Translations under genes and position numbers: made by a program
The notes under the pieces: generated by a model
Databases searched by the model: none
The model's input: only the letters and a program-made list of their open reading frames with translations
Told to the model about the DNA's origin: nothing
Assembly: GCA_013816245.1 (NCBI GenBank)
Contig: JACDEU010000004.1
Location: 1 to 64,000, forward strand
Source: Actinomycetota bacterium
GTDB lineage: Bacteria; Actinomycetota; Thermoleophilia; Gaiellales; Gaiellaceae
DNA: 64,000 nucleotides
Direction: 5' to 3'
In this document: positions 36,848 to 44,935 of the stretch, in pieces
Layout: the number at the start of each line of letters is the position of its first letter
Numbering within the stretch: the first letter of the stretch is position 1

Positions 36848-37653
36848 TGGAGGCGCGCGCGACCAGGGTCTCACTCGGCGTCTGGACGTTGCTCGTCGTC
36901 CTGTTCCTGTGGCTGCCGCTCGTCCTCATCTGCGTCTACGCCTTCAACTCGTCGAACATCCAGAGCTGGCCGATCGCCGGGTTCAGCACCAAGTGGTTCC
37001 ACGCCGCATGGCACAACGAAGAGGCACGGAGCGCCCTCGTCCTGTCTTTGAAGGCCGGAGCCATCGCGACCGTGATCGCGCTCGTCCTGGGGACGGCAGC
37101 GGCGACGGCGGTGAGCCGCTTCCGCTTCTTCGGGCGAGATGCTGTGACGTTCCTGCTCGTCCTCCCGATCGCGCTACCGGGAGTCGTCACTGGCATTGCG
37201 CTGAACTCGTTCTTCAACAACAACCCGGTCCACGGTCTCAGCCCGTCTCTCTGGACGATCGTGATCGGGCACGCGACCTTCTGCATCGTCGTCGTCTACA
37301 ACAACGTCGTCGCCCGGCTGCGCCGGACACAGACCTCGTTGACCGAAGCGTCGATGGACCTCGGCGCGGACGGCTGGCAGACCTTCCGCTTCGTCACTTT
37401 TCCCGTCATCTCGACCGCCCTCGTCGCGGGTGCGCTACTCGCCTTCGCGCTCTCCTTCGACGAGGTGATCGTCACGACGTTCACTGCCGGCGCCCAGAAC
37501 ACGCTGCCGATCTGGATCCTCGGGAACTTACGCCTCGGCCAGCAGCTGCCACAGGTGAACGTCGTCGTCTTTTTCGTGATAGTCATGACCGTGCTTCCCG
37601 TCACCGTCGCGCAGCGCCTGACGCGCGACACGGGGATCCTGCGAAGGAGGTAG
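36847..37653 (+). CDS. potC: Polyamine ABC transporter permease (PotC-like), copy 2
   Basis: A 268-residue permease with six transmembrane helices and the EAA loop EASMDLGADGWQTFRFVTFP. It has the PotC-like pattern FSFDEVIVTTF (here ALSFDEVIVTTFTAGAQNTL), which contacts the substrate channel. Three bases separate it from the aldehyde dehydrogenase gene, and its last codons (GAAGGAGG) supply that gene's ribosome binding site. Confidence 0.93.
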   Translation: MEARATRVSLGVWTLLVVLFLWLPLVLICVYAFNSSNIQSWPIAGFSTKWFHAAWHNEEARSALVLSLKAGAIATVIALVLGTAAATAVSRFRFFGRDAVTFLLVLPIALPGVVTGIALNSFFNNNPVHGLSPSLWTIVIGHATFCIVVVYNNVVARLRRTQTSLTEASMDLGADGWQTFRFVTFPVISTALVAGALLAFALSFDEVIVTTFTAGAQNTLPIWILGNLRLGQQLPQVNVVVFFVIVMTVLPVTVAQRLTRDTGILRRR

Positions 37654-37656
37654 ACC

Positions 37657-39093
37657 GTGAGCACCACCGTTTCCAAGCACCAGAACCTCATCGGCGGCGA
37701 GTGGGTCGACGCGTCGAGCGGCGAGACCATGGAGGTCCTCAACCCCTCGACCGGCGAGGTGATCGCGGAAGTGCCGCGCGCGTCGGCCGAAGATGTCGAC
37801 CGTGCGGTCCAGGCGGCGAAGAAGGCCCTCGTCGAATGGCTGGAGACCACGCCGGGCGAGCGAGCGCAGATGCTGCTCAAGCTCGCAGACGTGCTGGACG
37901 AGCACGCCGAGGAGATCGCCGAGCTCGAGTCGCTGAACGTGGGCAAGCCGCTCTCGTACGCGAGGGACGAGATTCCGGTCGCCTCCGACAACATCCGCTT
38001 CTTCGCAGGAGCCGCGCGCGTCCTCGAGGGCAAGTCGGCCGGGGAGTACATGCGGGGCTACACCTCCTGGCTGCGACGCGAGCCGATCGGGATCGTGGGC
38101 GGGATCGCACCGTGGAACTACCCGCTGATGATGGCGATCTGGAAGCTCGCCCCCGCACTGGCCGCGGGCAACGTGCAGGTGTTGAAGCCGTCGGAGCAGA
38201 CGCCGCTGACGACGTTGCGCTTCGCGCAGCTCGCGGCGGAGATCCTGCCGCCCGGGGTTCTGAACGTCATCACCGGCGACGGTGTCCCCGCGGGTGAGGC
38301 GATCGTGAAGCATCCGGACGTGCGCCTCGTGTCACTGACCGGTGACGTCGAGACCGGCAAGATCATCGCTCGGACGGCTGCTGACAATCTCAAGCGCGTG
38401 CACCTCGAGCTCGGCGGCAAGGCGCCCGTGATCGTCTTCGACGACGCGGATCCGGCCGCCGTCGCCGAGGGGATCAAGATCGGCGGCTACTGGAACTCGG
38501 GACAGGACTGCACAGCCGCCTCGCGTGTCGTTGCCGGCCCGAAGATCTACGACCGGCTGCTCGAGGAGCTCGTCCCGGCTGTGGAGTCGCTGCACGTCGG
38601 CGATCCCGCGGAGGGCGAGGAGATCGAGATGGGCCCCGTGATCTCGAAGGCCCAGCAGGAGCGTGTGCTCGGCTTCCTCGACCGTGCGAAAGGCGCGACC
38701 GTCCTGACGGGCGGTGGCACGAACGGGGATCGCGGCTTCTTCGTCAAGCCGACGGTGGTCGTCGACGTCGGGCAGAACGACGAGATCGTCCAGCGGGAGG
38801 TCTTCGGCCCGGTTGTCACCGTGCAGCGCTTCGCCGACGACAACGAGGCGATCGCCTGGGCGAACGACGTGAACTACGGGTTGGCAGCGTCCGTGTGGAC
38901 GCGCGACGTGGGCCGCGCGCTCAATGCTTCACGGAAGCTCCAGTTCGGGACGGTGTGGATCAACGACCACATCCCGCTGATCAGCGAGATGCCGCACGGC
39001 GGCTTCAAGCAGTCGGGCTACGGCAAGGACTTGTCCGCGTATTCGCTCGAGGACTACACGCAGATCAAGCACGTGATGGCGAAGATCGACTGA
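37657..39093 (+). CDS. Aldehyde dehydrogenase, gamma-aminobutyraldehyde type
   Basis: A 478-residue NAD(P)-dependent aldehyde dehydrogenase. Catalytic Asn is in [15 protein letters not shown], the general base Glu in [12 protein letters not shown], and the nucleophile Cys in [15 protein letters not shown]; the last resembles PatD/YdcW 4-aminobutyraldehyde dehydrogenases. It would oxidise the aminoaldehyde made by the aminotransferase or oxidases to GABA. It starts at GTG 37657 with AAGGAGG upstream and ends the rightward operon. Confidence 0.93.
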   Translation: MSTTVSKHQNLIGGEWVDASSGETMEVLNPSTGEVIAEVPRASAEDVDRAVQAAKKALVEWLETTPGERAQMLLKLADVLDEHAEEIAELESLNVGKPLSYARDEIPVASDNIRFFAGAARVLEGKSAGEYMRGYTSWLRREPIGIVGGIAPWNYPLMMAIWKLAPALAAGNVQVLKPSEQTPLTTLRFAQLAAEILPPGVLNVITGDGVPAGEAIVKHPDVRLVSLTGDVETGKIIARTAADNLKRVHLELGGKAPVIVFDDADPAAVAEGIKIGGYWNSGQDCTAASRVVAGPKIYDRLLEELVPAVESLHVGDPAEGEEIEMGPVISKAQQERVLGFLDRAKGATVLTGGGTNGDRGFFVKPTVVVDVGQNDEIVQREVFGPVVTVQRFADDNEAIAWANDVNYGLAASVWTRDVGRALNASRKLQFGTVWINDHIPLISEMPHGGFKQSGYGKDLSAYSLEDYTQIKHVMAKID

Positions 39094-39111
39094 GTTGCGA
39101 CACACTTTCGT

Positions 39112-39205
39112 CCTGGTGTCTGACACCCGCCGTTGGAAGGAGCTTGGCTCGACGAGCCGTTTCGCGGCCGCGGAACCGACCGCCGGCACGGTGTCTGACA
39201 CCAGG
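39112..39205. repeat. REPIN-like pair of inverted palindromic repeats
   Basis: CCTGGTGTCTGACACC (39112-39127) and GGTGTCTGACACCAGG (39190-39205) are inverted copies differing only at the central base. They flank a GC-rich 62-base spacer with its own short stems. Each copy contains the 13-base palindrome GGTGTCTGACACC. Two REP units facing each other are the definition of a REPIN. Such repeats are spread by RAYT transposases elsewhere in a genome. A related palindrome lies at 7261-7271. Confidence 0.75.
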
Positions 39206-39213
39206 GGTGGCCT

Positions 39214-40206
39214 TTGAAGCCACGCCCGCTTCCCGCGGGCGGGACGATCGGCGTCGCTGCGGCGTCGAGCCCGTTCGAGGAACGGTCAGAGATCGACCGG
39301 AGCGTGCGCTGGTACGAGGAGCGCGGCTACCGCGTCAAGCTCGCCGACGGTGTCTACGCCCGTGACGATTTCGTCGCCGGCGACGCCGAAGCACGAGCAC
39401 GTGACGTCAACGCCCTGTTCGCCGACCCGGACGTAGACCTCGTTCAGCTGCTGCGCGGCGGTTACGGCGCCTCACAGGTCGTCCCGCATCTCGACTTCGA
39501 CCTGATCGGGGACAACCCGAAGCCGCTCGTCGGCTACTCCGACGTGACCGCACTCCACGTGGCGATTCGCCAGCGCACGGGCCTCGTCACCTTCTACGGG
39601 CCCGGCTTCACCGGCATGGGGAGCTCGAAGCGCGGCGACTGGTCGAAAGAACGATTCCTGCGTGCCGTCGGTGACCCGGAGCAGCTCGGGGAAATTCCGC
39701 CGCGGCCCGACGACCCATACGTCGGCGCCATCGGTGGCGGCAGGGCGAGCGCTCCCCTCGTCGGCGGCTGCCTCTGGCTCTTGCGTGAGACTCTCGCAAC
39801 GCCGTGGGAGGTCGACCTCGACGACGCGATCCTGTTCTTCGAAGACGTGCACTGCCCTCCGTGGCACGTCGACGGGATGCTCACGCAGCTACGGAACGCA
39901 GGCAAGCTCAATCGGATCAAAGGGGTCGCGATCGGTGAGATGTACAAGTGCGAGGAGTGGCGGCAGCCCGAGCCGTGGCTGCGAAGCCGCTCGATGGAAG
40001 ACGTGTTCGAACATCACCTCGGACCGCTCGACGTGCCGGTCGTGCACAACCTCCCGCTCGGACACGGAGATCATCTCTGCACGATTCCACTCGGCGTCAC
40101 TGCAACGATCGACGCCGACGCGCACACGCTCGTGATCGAGGAATCTGCGCTTAACGCTAGGCGCGAACGATCCCGGCGCGAGCAGGCCCCAGCCGCATCC
40201 CGATAA
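39214..40206 (+). CDS. LD-carboxypeptidase (S66 family)
   Basis: A 330-residue serine peptidase of the LdcA/MccF family. It begins with LPAGGTIGVAAASSPFEERS. The nucleophile Ser lies in LVGYSDVTALH, Glu in AILFFEDVHCPPWHVDG and His in LPLGHGDHLCTIPLG, giving the Ser-Glu-His triad. It removes D-Ala from muropeptide tetrapeptides in wall recycling or detoxifies acyl-nucleotides. TTG 39214 is the apparent start. The 3' end overlaps the convergent MFS gene by 50 bases. Confidence 0.92.
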   Translation: MKPRPLPAGGTIGVAAASSPFEERSEIDRSVRWYEERGYRVKLADGVYARDDFVAGDAEARARDVNALFADPDVDLVQLLRGGYGASQVVPHLDFDLIGDNPKPLVGYSDVTALHVAIRQRTGLVTFYGPGFTGMGSSKRGDWSKERFLRAVGDPEQLGEIPPRPDDPYVGAIGGGRASAPLVGGCLWLLRETLATPWEVDLDDAILFFEDVHCPPWHVDGMLTQLRNAGKLNRIKGVAIGEMYKCEEWRQPEPWLRSRSMEDVFEHHLGPLDVPVVHNLPLGHGDHLCTIPLGVTATIDADAHTLVIEESALNARRERSRREQAPAASR

Positions 40207-41824
40207 CCGCCTCCGCCGCCGACAGGCTCGGCCCGAAACCGGTGACGGCGGTGAGAAAGGCGCGCCGGTCGAGCGCAAAGACGGTCGCAGGGGTCTTCGC
40301 CCTGACAGTGGCCGTACGCGGCAGATCGCGCAGCAGAGCAATCTCGCCGAACGAGTCCCCTGGGCCGAGTGTTTGCACGAGCTTGGTGTCGACGTACACC
40401 TCGAGCGTTCCGTCCTTGACCAGGTAGAAGCGGTCACCCGCCTCGCCCTGCCGGATGACGTCGTCGCCGGTCGGGGCCTGGAGTTCCTCCAGGGCCCCCG
40501 CGAGCTGCTCCAGGGTGGCCTCGGGAAGCGGGGCGAAGATCGGGTTCGACTGCAAGAGCTCGAGCCGGTCGCGAGGAACCCGTGACGCCCGGTCCATCTC
40601 GTTGAGCCGCGGCCACGCGGGCACGACGAGAAGCGGCAGGAGTGCTCCGGCCGCGATCAACGCACCTCGCGTTCCGAGCCAGTTCAGCAACAGCGGCGCG
40701 GCCAGCGCGCCGAGGCCGACGGACAGCAGGAACAGGCTCTCCATCACCCCGAAGACCCGCGCGATCACCTCGTCCGGCGCGGCGCGCTGAAGAAGAGTCA
40801 TGCCGGAGACGTCCACGATCGTGTTGCCGATTCCGACGACTCCGAGCAGGACGAGCGCGAAGATCTGATTGGGCCAGATCGCAACAAGCGCGATCGGCAC
40901 GCCCCAGATGAAGATCCCGAGGCCGAAGTCGGCGGCAAGCCGCCCCCGGCCGACGAGCGCGGCGGCTGCCAGCGCTCCGAGCAGGCCGCCGATACCAACG
41001 GCGGAATTGAGGAAGCCGACGCCGGCGTTGCCCGTGTCGAGCAGCTTCAGCGCGATCACGACGATCAGCACGTTCAGCATCCCGTCGACGAAGGTCTGCG
41101 CGGAGAACAGCCCGACGAGCAGGCGCAGCCGGCGCTCCTTCGCAATCGTCCGGAAACCCAGGAGCAGCTCGTCGACGACCGAGCCCGGCTCCGTGACCCC
41201 ACGCTCGACCGCGCCGACCGGATGGACTCCCAGCACGAGGATCGCCGACCCGACGAGAAGAGCGGCGGTCACGATGAAGACCGCTCCAGGGCCCGAAGCC
41301 GCAAGCAGCAGCCCCCCGATCGCCGGGCCCCCGAAGATCCCTATGCTCTCGACCGCGCTGGCGGCAACGTTGGCCGCGGTCAGTTCCTCGGGCGTCCGGG
41401 CGAGCGACGGGACGAGCGCAGCCTGTGCCGGACGGAACGCGGTCGCCGCGATGCCGACCAGGCCGGAGATCACATAGATGACCATCGGGCTTGCGTGAAT
41501 GTAGGCCGCGACGGCCGCTCCGCCGATGAGGAGCGCCCGCGCGAGATCCGAGGCCACCATGACGACCCGCCGGTCGTAACGGTCTCCCAGGAGGGCCGCG
41601 AAAGGCGAGGCGGCCGCGGCCGCGAGCCAGCGGGACATGCCCACGATCCCGACCGCCGTGGCTCCCCCCTGCTCATAGGCATAGACGACGATGGCGATCG
41701 CGTAAGCCCACGTACCTAGAAGAGATCCCGCCCAGGCCAGCTGGATGCGGCGAAGCCCGGGATTGGCGAAAACCTCCCGAAACGCCCGACCGGACTCAGC
41801 CAAATGCCCCAGAAATCGCCGCAC
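40157..41824 (-). CDS. MFS transporter fused to a cyclic-nucleotide-binding domain
   Basis: A 555-residue two-part protein. Residues about 1-420 form an MFS_3-type transporter with the typical opening FANPGLRRIQLAWAGSLLG and loop LLGDRYDRRVVMVASDLAR. Residues about 435-545 form a cyclic-nucleotide-binding domain with GDRFYLVKDGTLEVYVD and the phosphate-binding cassette GDSFGEIALLRDLPRTATV (Glu and Arg present). Transport might therefore respond to cAMP or cGMP. The substrate is unknown. It is divergent from the tandem-repeat protein gene. Confidence 0.93.
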   Translation of the reverse strand: MRRFLGHLAESGRAFREVFANPGLRRIQLAWAGSLLGTWAYAIAIVVYAYEQGGATAVGIVGMSRWLAAAAASPFAALLGDRYDRRVVMVASDLARALLIGGAAVAAYIHASPMVIYVISGLVGIAATAFRPAQAALVPSLARTPEELTAANVAASAVESIGIFGGPAIGGLLLAASGPGAVFIVTAALLVGSAILVLGVHPVGAVERGVTEPGSVVDELLLGFRTIAKERRLRLLVGLFSAQTFVDGMLNVLIVVIALKLLDTGNAGVGFLNSAVGIGGLLGALAAAALVGRGRLAADFGLGIFIWGVPIALVAIWPNQIFALVLLGVVGIGNTIVDVSGMTLLQRAAPDEVIARVFGVMESLFLLSVGLGALAAPLLLNWLGTRGALIAAGALLPLLVVPAWPRLNEMDRASRVPRDRLELLQSNPIFAPLPEATLEQLAGALEELQAPTGDDVIRQGEAGDRFYLVKDGTLEVYVDTKLVQTLGPGDSFGEIALLRDLPRTATVRAKTPATVFALDRRAFLTAVTGFGPSLSAAEAVIGMRLGPARAGIVRA

Positions 41825-41947
41825 CGGGAGCAGGATCGCAGCCCGAGTTGCGTATTTGAAGGGCAGCAGGGAAGATTCCTGCGAGGTGAGCCGTCTAGTA
41901 CCTGAAAACCGGCATCCCGCCGAGTCCCTTCTAGAAGGAGGATTTCA

Positions 41948-42316
41948 ATGTCCGACGAGCGCTTCGAGCAGGATGAGGCCAAGGACGACGAGGACGTCGA
42001 GGCCCACAAGAAGCATTCGCAGGCGCTGAATCTCGAGGCCACGACTGAGGCCGGCGACGATTCAGACGACGTCGAGGCCCACAAGAAGCATTCGCAGGCG
42101 CTGAATCTCGAGGCCACGACTGAGGCCGGCGACGATTCAGACGACGTCGAAGCACATCGCAAGCATTCGATGGCCCGCAACACCGCGGCCAGCGACGACT
42201 CCGACGATTCAGACGACGTCGAAGCACATCGCAAGCATTCGATGGCCCGCAACACCGCGGCCAGCGACGACTCCGACGATTCAGACGACGTGGAAGCACA
42301 TCGCAAGCACGCCTAG
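41948..42316 (+). CDS. Acidic tandem-repeat protein (DVEAHxKH repeats)
   Basis: A 122-residue, very hydrophilic protein built of a 16-residue leader and five DVEAHxKH units. Two 25-residue units read DVEAHKKHSQALNLEATTEA plus an acidic end; two 24-residue units read DVEAHRKHSMARNTAASDDS plus an acidic end; the last stops at DVEAHRKHA. No signal peptide or membrane segment is present. ATG follows GAAGGAGG, an excellent ribosome binding site, and a strong terminator follows, so it is a well-expressed single gene. No family is recognised. Metal binding by His/Asp or a multi-core peptide precursor are possibilities. Confidence 0.9.
   Translation: MSDERFEQDEAKDDEDVEAHKKHSQALNLEATTEAGDDSDDVEAHKKHSQALNLEATTEAGDDSDDVEAHRKHSMARNTAASDDSDDSDDVEAHRKHSMARNTAASDDSDDSDDVEAHRKHA
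41993..42316 (+). repeat. In-frame tandem DNA repeats, 75 and 72 bp
   Basis: A 75-base unit is repeated exactly (41993-42067, 42068-42142), followed by a 72-base unit repeated exactly (42143-42214, 42215-42286) and a truncated third copy (42287-42316). Perfect identity at silent positions implies very recent expansion or ongoing gene conversion. Copy number may vary between strains. Confidence 0.95.
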
Positions 42317-42334
42317 CGTGCGTTCCATGCGTTG

Positions 42335-42363
42335 GCGAAGCCCGGGCATTGCCCGGGCTTCGC
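42335..42363 (+). terminator. Rho-independent terminator after the repeat protein gene
   Basis: GCGAAGCCCGGGC and GCCCGGGCTTCGC form a perfect 13-bp stem with an ATT loop, followed by GCTTTCT. It lies 18 bases after the stop codon of the repeat protein gene and just before the convergent GAF gene end. Confidence 0.85.
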
Positions 42364-42368
42364 GCTTT

Positions 42369-43007
42369 CTAGAGGAGTTTCTCCAGCTCTGCGAGCAGCC
42401 GGAGCGCGGCCGCACGCGATCCGTCCTCGTCGTCTCGCTGGTGCTCGAGGGCCTCTGCCACCCGGGCGACGACTGCGAGGTCACCTTCCCCCGCAAGGGC
42501 CGCCTGGGCGCGCCGCGCCCGCTGCAGGAGGTCGAGCGCGATCGCGGCCTGGTTCGCGAACAGCCCGAGCAGGTCCATCTCGGCGAGCGTGAACCTCGTG
42601 TCCTGCGGCCGGTCGAGCACCTCGAGGACGCCGAGCGCGCGCTCGTCGTGGAGGAGCGGCACGGCCATCAGACCCTTCGGGACGAACCCGGTGCTCTCCG
42701 CGGTCTCCCGGGAAAAGCGCGGATCCTTGAGGACGTCCTCGATCACGAGTGGTTGCCGGCTGACGAGGACGAAGCCGGCGATCCCAGTGCTGGACGGGAA
42801 CCGCTTGCCGATCAGCGACTCCGAAGCCTCGTCCGCCGCGGCCTCGAAGACGAGCTCGTCCGCCTCCTCGTCGAGGAGCAGGATCGAAGAAGCCTTGGCC
42901 TTGAAGATCGCCCGCGCCACGTCGACGATCGACTGCAGCAGGGCGCGGAACTGGTCTTCCGAGCCGAGCACGCCGGCGGCGACGGCCGCACGAAAGTCGT
43001 CGCTCAC
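42369..43007 (-). CDS. GAF-domain protein
   Basis: About 212 residues, mostly one GAF domain (about 20-165): FRALLQSIVDVARAIFKAKA, SSILLLDEEADELVFEAA, GIAGFVLVSRQPLVIEDV, and the C-terminal AEMDLLGLFANQAAIALDLL helix. A helical tail of about 45 residues follows. GAF domains bind small ligands or cyclic nucleotides; no output domain is attached. GTG 43007 overlaps the subtilase stop as GTGA, so the two proteins are made together. Confidence 0.9.
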   Translation of the reverse strand: MSDDFRAAVAAGVLGSEDQFRALLQSIVDVARAIFKAKASSILLLDEEADELVFEAAADEASESLIGKRFPSSTGIAGFVLVSRQPLVIEDVLKDPRFSRETAESTGFVPKGLMAVPLLHDERALGVLEVLDRPQDTRFTLAEMDLLGLFANQAAIALDLLQRARRAQAALAGEGDLAVVARVAEALEHQRDDEDGSRAAALRLLAELEKLL

Positions 43008-43825
43008 TTGCCGCTCCCCACGTTCGTCGCCGCGAGGTAGAGAACGCTCTTCAGCTGGAAGGGAGTCAGCTCCGGGTGCTTCGACAGCACGAGCGCAGCG
43101 ATGCCCGCGATGTGCGGGGTGGCGAAGCTGTTGCCCGTGCAGACGAGGCGGCCGCCGCCGTTCCAGGCCACCTCGACGTCGAGCCCCCGGGCGAAAAACT
43201 CGACCGGCGGGGCAGGGTTGTAGTAGTACTCGAGCGGATCGGAGCCCTCGTGGCTTCCAACGGAGATGACGCTCGAGAAGCGCCAGGGATAGCTCTCGAC
43301 TGGCATGTTGTGTGCGGAGGCCACGAGCATCGTCCGGCGGAAGTATGCGGTGTCCGCGAGCTCGTGCAAGAGGGATGCGAACTTCTGCTTCGTCGTCGAG
43401 AGGCTCATGTTGATGACGTCGTACCCCTGCTCGATCGCCCACTTGAGGCCTTCCAGCAATACAGCGCCGCTGCCCGTGTACCCCGCACCGAGAACACGGA
43501 CGCTCACGAGCTCGCACTCCGGTGCCAGCGACCGGATCACACCGGCGCAGGCAGTTCCGTGGCCGCAGAGATCGCCCTCGGTGTCCTCGTCGTCGATGAT
43601 CACCTCGTTGCCCTCGATGGAGATGGCGACCGACTGCTGGACCTCGCCCACCATGGGGTGGCCGCCCTCGATGCCGCTGTCGAGCACGCATACCCGGGCG
43701 CCGGCGCCCGTCGCTTCGCCCCACGCCCACTCCCGCGTGATCTCCCCTGGCCACTCTTCGGGTAGCTTGATGCTCTCGACCGACGCGGCGGGGAGGCTCC
43801 AGGCGGGAAGTTCTTCTTCGGACAC
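43004..43825 (-). CDS. Subtilisin-like (S8) serine peptidase without signal peptide
   Basis: A 273-residue subtilase with the intact triad Asp49 (VCVLDSGIEGGHP), His89 (DLCGHGTACAG) and Ser233 (TGNSFATPHIAG), and the oxyanion Asn173 in SAHNMP. No signal peptide or inhibitory propeptide is seen, and the catalytic core starts within 45 residues, so it probably acts in the cytoplasm. It is translationally coupled to the GAF protein and lies close to the repeat protein gene. Small intracellular subtilases of this type sometimes mature peptides, which is a hypothesis here. Confidence 0.92.
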   Translation of the reverse strand: MSEEELPAWSLPAASVESIKLPEEWPGEITREWAWGEATGAGARVCVLDSGIEGGHPMVGEVQQSVAISIEGNEVIIDDEDTEGDLCGHGTACAGVIRSLAPECELVSVRVLGAGYTGSGAVLLEGLKWAIEQGYDVINMSLSTTKQKFASLLHELADTAYFRRTMLVASAHNMPVESYPWRFSSVISVGSHEGSDPLEYYYNPAPPVEFFARGLDVEVAWNGGGRLVCTGNSFATPHIAGIAALVLSKHPELTPFQLKSVLYLAATNVGSGK

Positions 43826-43881
43826 TGCGTCAGCCTAACGAGGTCAGGGTCCGGGAAGACAAGGCGCTCGTCGCCCGTCCT

Positions 43882-44079
43882 GTGGGCGAAGTGTTTCCGC
43901 AATCGCCGCAAGAGATCGCTCGAGACCGCCACGCCGACCTCCTTCGCGAGGCGACCCGGCAGCAATCGGCAGCGATTATCCGTGAGGAGGCGGACCGGCC
44001 GGTACGGGTGCATGCGAGAGCCCTTTGGACTGCCGCGGGAAGGGTCGTCACGCGGCGTCTGGCGGTTCCGGCCGCCTGA
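43882..44079 (+). CDS. Possible small basic protein
   Basis: An open frame of up to 65 codons in the 255-base gap between the subtilase and cyclodeaminase genes. The product, with EIARDRHADLLREATRQQSA and a basic tail, resembles small Arg-rich proteins (ARERHRDLLREAE type) that I recall being frequent in actinobacteria. Starts could be GTG 43882 or GTG 43891; neither has a strong ribosome binding site. Rather weak evidence. Confidence 0.4.
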   Translation: MGEVFPQSPQEIARDRHADLLREATRQQSAAIIREEADRPVRVHARALWTAAGRVVTRRLAVPAA

Positions 44080-44080
44080 T

Positions 44081-44659
44081 CTACTCCCGGGCCGCCCGCG
44101 CCTCTTCTGCGGCGCGGGCGGCGTTTTCTGCCAGCCTCGCCGCCTCGCGAACCCGCTCGTCGCCCGCAGAGGCCGTCAGGTTCACACCCACCAGCTCGGC
44201 CGCTGCACTCGCGGCGGCCGCCGCCAGGAGGCCGGCCGTGACGGCGTCGGCGTGGAACGCGGGATCGCCGTTCCTGGCCACGACGACCGACAGTTCGGCG
44301 ACGTCCGCGGCGATCCGGGCGATCTGAAGCGGTGGCTCGGCCGCGCGGGCGAAGGCGCGCCCGAGCGCGAAGTCCCGGCGCTCCCCGGCCTCACCGCCGT
44401 CGTCCTCGCGCGCTCGGAGCGCTGCCTCATACTGCTCCGCGTCCGCCTGGGCGAGAGGAGCCGCGCGATCGAGCAGGGACTCGGCCTGCGCAGCGATCCC
44501 CCGGCCTTCGGGCCACGCGGGGGAGGTTCTGGCGACCTTGGCGAGGAGTGCGGCAGCGACCGCTGTCACGAGCGCTGCGACGGAGCCGCCACCCGGGGTT
44601 CGTCCCTCGGCGGCGACGTCCTCGAGAAATTCCCGCAGCGACCTGTCCAGGAAGGTCAT
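44081..44659 (-). CDS. fchA: Cyclodeaminase/cyclohydrolase family protein
   Basis: A 192-residue all-helical protein of the formiminotetrahydrofolate cyclodeaminase/methenyl-tetrahydrofolate cyclohydrolase family. It shows SLREFLEDVAAEGRTPGGGS followed by VAALVTAVAAALLAKVA and the later IARIAADVAELSVVVARNGD. FchA converts methenyl- to formyl-tetrahydrofolate. With FolD also in the window its need is unclear, and a side role is possible. Confidence 0.88.
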   Translation of the reverse strand: MTFLDRSLREFLEDVAAEGRTPGGGSVAALVTAVAAALLAKVARTSPAWPEGRGIAAQAESLLDRAAPLAQADAEQYEAALRAREDDGGEAGERRDFALGRAFARAAEPPLQIARIAADVAELSVVVARNGDPAFHADAVTAGLLAAAAASAAAELVGVNLTASAGDERVREAARLAENAARAAEEARAARE

Positions 44660-44680
44660 GCGGGGATTCTGCTGGAAGCG

Positions 44681-44935
44681 CTACTTCGACTTGAAGCGAA
44701 CCCGCAGCTCTTCGACGACCGCCGGACCGCGCTCGTAGCCCTCGGCCTCGAGCGCGGCCTCGAGATCGGCGACGAGACGGGCACGAAACTCGGCATCGGC
44801 CTCCGCGCGGGCAACGATCTGGTCGAGCCCGGCCTTCGCCAGCGGCAGCTCTTGCGCTGCGCGCACCCATGCCTCGGGCGCCGGGGGCAAAGCCCGGATC
44901 AGGCGCGCGAGGCGCTCTTCGTCGAAAGCGGTCAT
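44681..44935 (-). CDS. Small protein coupled to an ECF sigma factor
   Basis: An 84-residue helical protein read from the ATG at 44935 that overlaps the sigma factor stop as ATGA. The sequence contains FDEERLARLIRALPPAPEAW, VRAAQELPLAKAGLDQIV and a C-terminal RLVADLEAALEAEGYERGP. It has no zinc motif or membrane helix and so is not a standard anti-sigma factor. Its coupling suggests it binds or modulates the sigma factor. No family recognised. Confidence 0.8.
   Translation of the reverse strand: MTAFDEERLARLIRALPPAPEAWVRAAQELPLAKAGLDQIVARAEADAEFRARLVADLEAALEAEGYERGPAVVEELRVRFKSK

Noticed and set aside
34730-36874. 714-codon minus-strand frame across the second importer
   Set aside because: Arg/Asp/Glu-rich antisense shadow of potD and potB on the plus strand.
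41993-42316. CRISPR array
   Set aside because: Repeats are in-frame, adjacent without unique spacers and encode a protein.
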